NCBI RefSeq assembly: GCF_947242115.1
Contig: NC_074726.1
Coordinates: forward strand, 13,019,970-13,083,969
Length of the DNA: 64,000 nt
Reading direction: 5' to 3'
Source: Biomphalaria glabrata
Taxonomy: Eukaryota; Mollusca; Gastropoda; Planorbidae
Part shown: in pieces, positions 54,617-64,000 of the stretch
Position numbering within the stretch: position 1 is the first letter of the stretch
Layout of the letters: every line of letters begins with the position of its first letter
The notes under the pieces: model-generated
Databases searched by the model: none
Told to the model about the DNA's origin: nothing
Seen by the model: the letters and a program-made list of their open reading frames with translations, nothing else
Position numbers and translations under genes: made by a program

Positions 54617-57600
54617 CTAGATTTTTATGTCCCCCTGTTCCACAAGGCAAGCTAGCGTTTTCCTAATGCGCAGCGCAGTGAGTCGAGCAGCTGCATTACT
54701 GTACCAGCATTCTTTCATTAAGCGTGCCATCACACGAAGAGACTGAAACAAAAGGATTAAGTGAAAAGAAAAAAGCTTTGAAGATAATCTGGAAAATGTA
54801 ATAACTAATAATGTTGCAAAGCAATAAAGACTAACTATTTAGCAGACCTTCCCATGCAAACACATTGAAAAAGAGATGTTCTAATCAGTTTGTCAGTAAA
54901 CAAAGTGACCTAAAAATATATACTTTGTTTATATTTGATTAATCAATGGTTAAGAAAGCGAAGTATTTTTAGAATCCCAAAGCACATTTGATTGTTTTTA
55001 TCTATCAAAACATGGTATACTTCTGCCCACTATCAGCCCCAGGCAAAGTTCTGATCTGTCACTTATTTATACTCTCAACAAGCTGGACAGCATTCACCTT
55101 CCAAACACATGCACCCTCCTTCATGTAGCACAATAGCCTCTTTAAAATACCTCTATATTTTGCCATCTGTTCGGAATAGCTGGCCTCTGCTTGTCTCCAC
55201 AAACAACTTTCCTCATGTCTTCTAGTGATGGATCAGTTGGAACGAGATCATAGTAGGGTTGCTGATAGTCTTCATGGATCCCTAAGTTTAGATAAATGTA
55301 AAATGTTTTCCCCAATACTCAAGCAATCAGACAGTATACAATTTTAAGCATTGCCTTATGGTCATTCTTCAATAAAAGGCTTTAAAAAAAAAACATTAAG
55401 ATTTTAGTATAAAAAAAACAACAAGCACTAGAAATAAAAGTAAATAAACAATAACTCACCCCCTACAGAACATCTACGAGCAATCTCCCAAAGCACAAGA
55501 CCAAAGGAATAAACATCAGCTCGTTTGAATGATTCAAAGTGTTCCATGTTGATTGTCTCATCTAAACATTCAGGTGCCATGTATCTCTTGGTGCCCACAC
55601 GGTTATTGGGAGCTATATCAACACTGTCTAGCTTGGAATCATGGCGCACAGCCAGACCTACATATAAAAAAAAAAAAATTTCAATAATCATACAACTGTG
55701 ACAAATGCAGAGACATTTTACTGTAATAATAAAGTAAATATCAAGGGAAAATTAATAATTTCATTTTATTGCCTTCCTGCATTGAATTCAAGTGAGGTGC
55801 ATACACTTTACATTGTTTGACAAGCATGTCCTTGGAAAAATGAAATAAATATTATCACCTTGTCATTCATTATGCTTCTTACATTTGAATTAATAAATAT
55901 CGATGGTAATTTTTCTAAATATGAATTTTGTAAAACTAAAATTGTTTTACTTACCCAAATCAGCTATGCAGCAAGTGCCATTAGACCTAACCAAGATATT
56001 TTTGGACTTCAAATCTCTGTGTGCTATTGCTGGTTTGCCTTTAAAAGAAATTTACTACTAAGAATAGGGGATAAAAACAACAAATCTTAACAATATTTAA
56101 GTCAAAAATGATAATAAAATGTAAAACACCAAATATCTAACATGTCTAATAATATTTTAAGCTAAATAAATTTTATTTTAAAATAAACCTTACTCAGAAA
56201 TTACTTTAAATCTAAAAAAAAACCAAACAAACAAGAAACTTTGAAAGCTATACAGACAGGTTTGCATTGCTAGGATTTATCTGTCAGTACCTTGTGCTCC
56301 TAATATTTCCATGTGGAGATGTGCCATACCACAAGAAGCGCTGTGAGCTAGAGTAATCATGCCAGCAGGAGTTACAGTCTGGCGGTTCAAATAGTCAAAC
56401 AAGGATCCATTCTCATGGTAGTCTGTGATGAGCCACAACTGTGTCCACGTGCCATTATCTGTGCAAAGTAAAAAAAAATAAAATAAAGGATTTTGAAGGC
56501 ATCAACATTTTTGTTCTCATCTAAAATTTGTATTCTGATTATTTTGACTAAAAATGTTTTTAACTCAATAGCTACTAGGTCCATACCCCTGTAGTATACT
56601 TGAAATACTAAAGGAGCTAACTCCAAATAACAAATAGAGTCGTTGTACAAAGTATATTGTAACGTTTCTCACTATCCAGGCTCTCTGCAAAACTGCACCA
56701 CACGACACAACCAATTTAAAGAGCTTGACTATTCAGGGCTCCTAACTAATGCAACAGTTTAATGTCAAATACATCACAGCCTATACTGTACAATTGGCAA
56801 CAACATAACACTGACTGTACAAAAACCTTGCCTCTGTTCTGGACCTACTTCAGACCATACTAGTTCTGAATTAGCCTCGTACTGGTGACATTGCGAGGTA
56901 ATGTGAAGTGACTTGACTCTGACACATTCACTCTTATATAGAGTCCATATAGGCCTTCTAGAACCGGAAGGAACGTTGTTTGACCATCCTGGTTGATCAC
57001 ATGACTACATTCGATGTGACTTGCGTGTACTATTTACAACACAGATCCTTTCCAAACTGTCACTTGTCAGGGTTGACCACTCATCTAGCGCTGGCCTGGG
57101 GCAATTTGTGTTGTCTAAAAACACACACAGCACTACCCGCATCTGTGTCAGCATCAGGTTTATAACAATGTTTTAAAAAATTAAACATCTAAAAATAACA
57201 AAAAATACTTCTAAAAAATTAGAAATGGATGACCTTTTTCTTTCTTCTTCTTCATTCTCATTTTACATGTCAGAAGGTTCAGATCAGTAATCCTATATCT
57301 GAGATGAACTGTGCAGTTGTTTCCAGATCAGGCAGTTTTCGGTACAGTTTTTGTACTATAGGAGGGTTTTGGAACCAGAGTCTTGTTCGGGCCTCTTGAT
57401 ATAGTATGCAGCTTTGAAGGACAGGGTCAGCATTCTCTGGTGATGCTCCACAAGGGCAGGTTTTGCTCGTCCCTACTTTTAAGCTTCCAGAACATAAGTT
57501 GTCTTGTTCTATTGTGTCTGGTTCTGAGTTGAAAAATTATGCATTGGCCATGTCAAGATAGCTTATAAGGCGTCCTTTTTCTTGTAATTGGGATGTGAGC

Positions 57601-60600
57601 TGGTCCAATAAGTACTCATTTATTCTACACTCTATTATTTTCATCCTTTCTTCTGGATAGAGAGGGATTTTCATTTGTTTGTTAATTTTTCCATCTTTGG
57701 CCAGTGTGTCTGCTTTTTCATTGCCCTCTTATTCAATGTGTGCTGGAATCCATTTAAGAATCGTTTCCTTGCTGTTGATGTTTTTTACCTTTACCTATCC
57801 CTTAGTCTATTGGACTGTTGGGGCTCCATGCAAGACTTGTCAACCATCTTTCTCCATTGCTCTCTGTCTTTTGCCTTAGTTAGAACCTCTTAAAATGGCA
57901 GGCCTGTCCATTCTTTTATGTTGTCCTACCATCGCTTTCTCTGTCTGCCTCTTCGTCTTTTTCCTGGTACTGTTCCCAGAAGGAAGGTCTTTGCAAGCCC
58001 CGAATATCTTGTAATATGACCATAGATTTTAAGGTTGCGTTTTTTTACCATAGTTAGTAGGTCATCATGTGGTCCAATCGCTGCAGTAACCCTGTCTCTC
58101 ATCTCTTGGTTTGTGATGCGGTCTTTGAATGTGGTACCTAGGATCCTTCTGTAGCATCTCAATTCCATTGCTAGGATCCTCCTCTCTAGCTCTGCAGTCA
58201 GCGTCCAAGACTCACAAGCATATAAAAATGTGGCCATGACAAGGGAGAACAACAGTCAGACTGTTGATGTTAAAGTTTACAAAAACTGTCCTGTATTGCT
58301 TAATATAATAAGTATCAGAGTTTTTCAGGCTTTGAAGGACTGTTTTGGTATCACTCAGTAAGACAATTTGGATGTTAGGTGTACATGGGTAGTTTATTGG
58401 TGTGGTAGCTGCTATTTCCAGTGCTTGCCTTTCTGCTCTAAGGCTGTCTGAGAGATCGCCAATTAGATTGACTTTTCCAGTCTTTCTCTATTGGGTCATT
58501 CAATTAGTATGCAAACTCCTCCATTTGTGTTGAATTTTTGAGAGGATCCATCTGTGTAAACTCTGACCCATTGGTTGTTGGGGTATTGGGTTTTTAGAAA
58601 AGTGTTCACTAAGTCCTTGAGCTCTGTTTGGTTGTGATAGGATACGCTTTCGATGCTGTCTCTTATAGGAGGGAGGGAACTCTGGTTCCAGAGAGGAAAA
58701 GTATTACGCTGCTTTGTTGACTCATTAGTTAGGATGACATTTATAACAATATATAATTTCATGTTTTAATCAATAAAAACAAAATGTAAAGACGAACATT
58801 TGTTCAAGTGCCTGAATTTTTTAAGGCCAGTGACCCCCCCCCCCTCATCAGAACAGTTATTTCTGGTATTCTCCAGCATTTAACCCTAACCCTAAGACTA
58901 GTAATGTAGGAATTTAGTAGGCTTATACAATAAACATTATGTTTATAGATAAAATGTGTAGATGTCTACAGTATTCACTGACTTCCACTGAGCATCCTTG
59001 AGGCCCTTAGTTGCCCGGTCATGGTAATGTCATGTGATTCTGTATACATCTCACTTACCATTACTTCTAGCATGAGAAACTTAAAATAATCTAACCATTG
59101 TCCTCAACACCCCCAACTACATCTATTTCATCAAAAGTTTCCATGTGGTCAACAAAACTGCTCAAAATATCAGTCCAAGAAGTTGTAGATTTATTGATAC
59201 TAGGTCCAGATTATTCTAGATCTAGATCTTATGTTTACTTCACTCTCTTTCTCAGAATTGGACTAAATCTAAGTCTAGATCTAGTGCTAAATTCTCAGGA
59301 TTAGTGTCTGTAACAATTTCACCTTCATTATCAGCTGGATTTAGTATAATATTTATGCTAAGAAGACTAAAAACTGGATGGTCATTGAGAAAAATGTCCG
59401 GCGCAGGAAGAAACAAAAAAAAAAAATTAAAAAATCACAGAATTTTGAAGGCCCATAAAAACTGAAGCAAAAGTAATTAAAACATCCTTTTAAACAAAAC
59501 AATCTATATTTCTTCAGCTCAAAATAACACTACGCAACACGCAGGAAAAGCTAGTGCGGGTGCTGTGGCAGGAGCATTTGGGCGCATTATTAGCAGGTGG
59601 GGGCTGGGCACATTTGTAGCTATGGGTTAAAAATCCATTTTAACTCATTATCCTTCCCATACACTGTACTGCGGTAGGATAGCCTTTGTTCTTCTTCAAC
59701 AGAAATTTAATAACGGGTAGTGCAGGAAGCCTTTAAAATAGTGGTCTGGTTTACTCACAAAATCCTATTTCTAGCTAGAAAGGCTTCCTACAGTACCTGT
59801 TATTAACTCTTTCTCTCCATAGTTATTTTCCACGTTCTGATGGAATTATTTATTTTGCTCATATTTCACTACTTTGTATTGATTTAACTTAAATAACTTT
59901 TTTTGGTTGATATCAGAAAATGTTATATTTGGTATACAATTAAAGGAGAATGCACACCTTTTTAGATAATTTAAATTGATGTATATGTAACTAAAGTTTA
60001 TTTTGGATAATGGAACTCATAATTTAAAACTTATCGACTGTAGAAATGTTTCCCTTAAAACTAGATCTAGACTAGATTTTATGATTCAAATTGAATAAAA
60101 AGTCTTTTGTATGATAGCTATTTATATTTTCACAAAACTTAATATATAAAACATTTATATTAATTGCCTTGAGGTCATTATCCCATGCCACAACCCCTAA
60201 AAAAATTTACTTTAGAAATAAAGAGCCTTTTTTTTGGACACACTCCTTAAAAACATCATTTTTTGTAAAAACACAATGAAAATGAAAAAAAAAATCTGTA
60301 TTTTTCTAAAGGGAATCTAAACATGATATATTTATAAGCAATTAAAAGCATTTTGTAAGGAAAAATAACAAAAATAACTGGCTTTTTAAGCATCAGCGTT
60401 AATACAGTTGATTAGGCTGCAGAATAGGGTAAAATCAACTATGGTATCGTCGATTAGGAGAGAAAAAGTTAAGTTTCTGTTGAAGAATAACAAAGGCTAT
60501 TTGATGTTTTGAGTTGGTCACACAGCACTCTTGTTGACTACAGAAATAAATTTAACAACTGCCCTAGAAACTCAAAAGGAAATCTACACAAATGAGTCAG

Positions 60601-62294
60601 CTCTACACAAATAAAATCCACTGTTTATCAATCAAGTCACAGGATAAGAAAGAAGGGCTCTCTATTATACTAGGCTGGATTAAAACCTAACCTTTATTGT
60701 CTGCTGCTATGAAGCCAAGTATGTGTTCATGACGCAGCATGACAGTTTGGTAGATTTCTGCCTCCCTGAACCAAGATCTCTCCTCACGGGATGAAAATAT
60801 CTTAACGGCAACATTTTCACCTCTCCAATTCCCCCTCCATACCTCACCATAGCGCCCTTTACCAATGATTTCACAAAGCCTTATCTGACGGGCAATAGTT
60901 CTTTGAACAAGTAAAGGTAAACCTGCAAATAAAAAATTTTATTATGCAGAACAAAGAAGACAAATAATTCATAATCCTTAAAAAAATGGGGGGGGGGGGG
61001 GCGCAGAGAGAGAGAGAGAGAAAAGCAAGATATTAAATTTAACATTTTATGTGACGTTATCATACAATGTACATATCTATTTGGCTGCCTGGTCGTGCGG
61101 TTTGCGCGCTGAACTGTCGTTCAGATTTATCGACGGTTCAAACCCTGCCCACTCCCATCCCCCGTCGTCCTGTGGGAGGTTTGGACTAGGAAGTAAACTA
61201 TCTTCAACTCTGAAGGAACATCCGAAACATGTAAAACATTTTACAAACTTTTTTTACAAAACATTTAATTATATAATGTACATATTTTAAATTAATTAAT
61301 CCAGACTAGTTGTTCATGTTTATCAGAGAATTTAACTGTAATGGATCTTTGTTATAAATTTGTTAAATGGATTTTTAACCTAAAAATGTTGATATTTTCA
61401 TTTTGAGCTTTGGTAGAGCATTTAGCAGTAAATAATAACATTTAAGCAGGGCGGGGGGAGGGGACAGATAAGTTAATTCAAGAACAAACATATATATGTA
61501 CATTTCAATATTATATTACCTGACCCAGACCCTGAGTGTGACCAGTCATAAAGATCTTTCAATGAAGAAGGCTGTGAACCAACCAGCAGATTAGTATCTG
61601 AGTTTTGATCCAGCGGAAGTGCGTAAGGATGCCCACATTTATGGCAATAATGGTACAACATGATCCCAGCCAATATGAGCGTGCCAAGAAAGATTGTTGG
61701 CAGAACAATGATCAGAACTAATGTAGGGGTACTAAAAGATGATTCTGAAAAAGTAAATTATATTTTTTAAGTTAATAACATTAAACAAAAAATCTTCAGC
61801 GGACTGGTTTTTATTCCTATAAGCAATTATTGATAAAATATGGCTATCATTCAAATTCAATTTATCATAAGCAAAGTATGATGTTCACTTGGGTTTCACT
61901 TTATTGAACAACATATTCAACACATGGATACACTTCAGAGAGAAACATCATATATACAAATGTTATGTACTGCAGACCACTTGGATGTAGACCCAAATAA
62001 AAAAAAAAATTGCTATTTATTGCATTTACAAAGTCTTTATTTAAGAGAACATTATCGGTTGTATAACTATAACTAACCTAAGACATGGCAATGAAGCAAT
62101 AAGAAAAAAAAAAAAACATTAAACCTTCATGTACATCTTTTTTCTTGGAGGGTTCAACACCAAGCTCTGGTAATATAGAATTGCATAAGTCCTGATCCTT
62201 GCAACACCTCACATTCTGTACATGTTTCATCTGATCTCCAACGTGACAGAGCATTGGGCGATCTACCAACAAATAGTTTGACCTTTCAAGACAT
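54617..62294 (-). CDS. ALK4/5-like: TGF-beta/activin type I receptor Ser/Thr kinase (ALK4/5, Baboon class), 5' exons missing
   Basis: Eight exons join in phase, in coding order 62294-62125, 61744-61519, 60922-60692, 56458-56291, 56038-55955, 55657-55460, 55281-55151 and 54742-54617 (stop 54619-54617). The receptor phosphorylates Smads after ligand-driven recruitment by a type II receptor at the plasma membrane. Seen: the ectodomain end with the cysteine box (CCKDQDLCN), a membrane segment ([20 protein letters not shown]), the GS region ([20 protein letters not shown]), the glycine loop (GKGRYGEV), [14 protein letters not shown], the metal-binding DLG, and [20 protein letters not shown]. The L45 loop ADNKDNGTW is the Smad2/3-type loop of ALK4/5/7, not the BMP type. 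The usual TT before SGSGSG is SH here. The signal peptide and first ectodomain exons should lie beyond 62294, probably outside the window. Confidence 0.95.
57230..58760 (-). mobile_element. LINE with RNase H domain, 3' part, interrupted by another LINE
   Basis: Minus-strand RNase [21 protein letters not shown], then [20 protein letters not shown], the insertion 57783-58260, then KWIPAHIE and [16 protein letters not shown], and [17 protein letters not shown] near the 3' end. The frames are interrupted and the copy is 5' truncated. It resembles I/Nimb-type LINEs. It lies in the receptor gene intron between exons 60692 and 56458. Confidence 0.85.
57783..58260 (-). mobile_element. non-LTR retrotransposon (family R) nested in the RNase H LINE, 11-bp target duplication
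   Basis: CTGTTGATGTT is repeated at 57772-57782 and 58261-58271. The insert encodes [40 protein letters not shown] and [10 protein letters not shown] on the minus strand and ends in a GGTAAAGGTAAAAAA tail. It is severely 5' truncated. Confidence 0.88.
58761..60691. other. receptor intron, no gene seen
   Basis: It contains C- and A-homopolymers, a short CTAACCCTAACCCTAAG run at 58880-58897 (too short to be telomeric) and a TCTAGATCTAGATC cluster at 59214-59286 like the core of the transposon at 52531. No exon was recognised. Confidence 0.45.
61081..61262 (+). mobile_element. tRNA-derived SINE (family B)
   Basis: GGCTGCCTGGTCGTGCGG, TTTGCGCGCTGAACTGTCG, a partly deleted B-box area (GACGGTTCAAACCCTG), CCCCCGTCGTCCTGTGGGAG and CATCCGAAACATGTAAAAC. 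It lies in the receptor intron between the kinase-start and membrane-segment exons. Confidence 0.88.
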
Positions 62295-62790
62295 CTAGCC
62301 ACATAGGATGAAATGTTTATTAATAGTATTGGCACACAAGAGTTTAAAGGATAGGGTTAAATAAGGAATAGTTTTCAAAGTAATTTGAAAGGTCCCTAGA
62401 TTTAGCCTTTTTAAAAACCAAAATATTTTGTTAATTATTATTTGAATGGATTCACAAAGTCTGAAAATAAAAATGTCTAAATAACATCACCCTTTATTAG
62501 CATTATAAATGAGACAACTATAAAAAAAAAATAGTTATACTTTTCCAAAAAGTGAAAGCTTGAGAGCATTGTAAGTTTGTAAAACTTTTATTACAAGTTT
62601 TTGAATAATAAAATTGTTTTAAAATGTATTGATTTTAACTATAATTTAGTTTTAACAATTATTTCAAAGCTGTACATCATTTTATAAATTTTATAGGATT
62701 TGATTGCCTCTTATCATTATGTACTGGTGCATAATTTCGCAAGGGGTGTAAAGCAAAACAGAAAAAAACACAAAAATAAGGTTACAAAAG
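62295..62790. other. receptor intron, nothing recognised
   Basis: AT-rich. I looked on the minus strand for the expected upstream ectodomain and signal-peptide exons and found none with matching phase and a cysteine pattern. Confidence 0.4.
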
Positions 62791-62995
62791 ACAGTTTGTG
62801 TGGAAACACAAACTCAAAATCGGCCCTCGAAGTGGTCCGCCCAGGCAGGCTTCAATATTTTCAGAAAGAACATCCGAATGAAATTATATCAAAGACAAAT
62901 GAGAGATAAGAATGGAGAAAGAAGGTTAACAGATCTTGTGTAGTGCCCCAACGGTCCAGCACATCAAAGGATAGGTGAAAGTAAATGTAAAGTTA
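62791..62995 (+). mobile_element. family R LINE tail joined to a short dispersed repeat
   Basis: GTGTGGAAACACAAACTCAA and AAATCGGCCCTCGAAGTGGT recur inverted at 36937-36995. The following AGATCTTGTGTAGTGCCCCA and GGTCCAGCACATCAAAGG match the family R end at 2660-2700. No intact coding remains. Confidence 0.6.
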
Positions 62996-63017
62996 GATGT
63001 GAACCTGGCCTAACTAG

Positions 63018-63285
63018 TTCCCCTTTCAGACCTTGTGGTCTATAGGGCAGATGATGTAAAGTTCATCTGTTTTTGTGGCCTACGGTTAACGAGGGTGTCA
63101 TGTAGCCAGCAGAACGACCAACCAACTTTACTTTTCCCCAACTAATGTCAGGTACCTATTAGAGCTGAGTGGACTCAGAGGCGCCCAAAGATTCCAAAGT
63201 TAAAAATCCCAGTCTTCACCAGGATTCGAACCCGGGACCCCCAGTTCGGAAGCCAAGCGCTTTACCGCTCAGCCACCGCGCCTCC
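63018..63285 (-). mobile_element. tRNA-derived SINE (family A)
   Basis: Minus-strand copy with CAGGATTCGAACCCGGG, CGGAAGCCAAGCGCTTTACC and GCTCAGCCACCGCGCCTCC as the tRNA-like head, and CCCTTTCAGACCTTGTGGTC at the 3' end. It is near full length. Confidence 0.88.
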
Positions 63286-64000
63286 CATGGCCTAACTGAA
63301 GTCTTATAATTGATCTAATTTTTTGAAAAGGCTCAATCTCTTATTCGAATCCTCCTAAAAAAAAATAAAAAAATTTCCACAATAAAATAACAATTCAGGA
63401 AAATGAAGTTTATAAGATTACTATTTGTTTTAAATTAGGTCTAACTTATAATGCATACTAATTAGCTTTTTCTCTTTAAATAATACTTGCATAACTGATT
63501 TTAAAAGTTAGATTTTTCGCTTTCAGAAAAAAAAAGAGTAGCCGTTGCATCAGAACTTTGAATGGTCTAAAATATTGTGACGTCCGATTTTCAATATCTT
63601 TTCTAGTTTACGAGATCTAAACAGGACGGACGGACAGACATTTCACACAAAACTAATAGTGTCTTTTCCCCTTTTGGGGGCCGCTAAAAACAACAACTAT
63701 AGAATAGTTAGTGAAAGAAATGGTCTTAATAATTAGATTTATATCAAGACATTAGATAAATGTAATTCAGAAGTACAAAAGATGATGAATTGAAAATATT
63801 TCATTGATTATCAAAGTGATATTTTTAATTTTATGCCATTTCATAAAATTCAATTGATGCAATCACTTTTGTTTTAAATAATACGTTTGATGTAAATCAT
63901 GGGCGTAGCCAGGATTTTTTTTTTTTGGTGGGGGTGGTTGTTTCCTCCCTTCCCCCACCATATATTATATATATTATATATAAACTATGTGTGTGTGAGT
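63286..64000. other. unassigned edge sequence
   Basis: No exon was recognised. ACGAGATCTAAACAGGACGG at about 63610 resembles 7895-7925. GGGCGTAGCCAGGATTTT at 63901 may be the end of another CAGTGGCGTAGC-family MITE cut by the window. A TATATATTATATA run ends the window. Confidence 0.4.

Noticed and set aside
58880-58900. Telomere-like CCCTAACCCTAA run
   Set aside because: Only two to three units inside a gene intron, with no extended telomeric array.
54617-60922. BMP-type (ALK3/6) or ALK1/2-type receptor
   Set aside because: The L45 loop reads ADNKDNGTW, the ALK4/5/7 type, and the activation segment matches that class.

Overview
The window is animal nuclear DNA: AT-rich, intron-rich and crowded with transposons. 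The sequence suggests a heterobranch (pulmonate-type) freshwater snail such as a planorbid or its relatives. Reasons are the tRNA-headed SINEs, jockey-like LINEs ending in a TAAGATAAGA tail, abundant hAT MITEs, and intron/exon structure. The species call is inference; 'mollusc' is safer than any genus.

Four host genes can be built from splice-consistent exons. (1) + strand, 2989-15555: the 3' part of a BMPER/crossveinless-2-like secreted BMP modulator (VWC domains, then VWD and C8), whose 5' exons lie left of the window. (2) - strand, 32331-23680: an agmatinase-like ureohydrolase with all metal-binding motifs, eight coding exons found, first exon not found. (3) + strand, 37548-46866: a complete six-exon gene for a 350-residue protein with a Pro/Ala-rich N-terminus and six EF-hand sites. 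(4) - strand, 62294-54617: a TGF-beta/activin type I receptor kinase (ALK4/5, Baboon class), complete from the end of its ectodomain to its stop, with upstream exons beyond the right edge. Genes 1 and 2 converge, 2 and 3 diverge, 3 and 4 converge. Genes 1 and 4 both belong to TGF-beta superfamily signalling; nothing else links the genes functionally.

The rest is introns, UTRs and repeats. It includes several hAT elements and MITEs with matching 8-bp target duplications, one element with a 6-bp duplication, truncated LINEs of at least four families (two nested insertions have readable target duplications), three tRNA-SINE families, a broken Ty3/gypsy element, a solo LTR, and many mini- and microsatellites.

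The most unusual structures are: a ~35-copy 31-bp minisatellite touching an agmatinase exon in which nearly every unit carries that exon's 5' splice-donor sequence; a 90-bp, 89/90-identical inverted copy of part of the last EF-hand exon in the upstream intron, fused in frame to unrelated coding-like sequence; and a BMPER-like protein that appears to stop right after the C8 domain. I found no clearly new multi-gene system.
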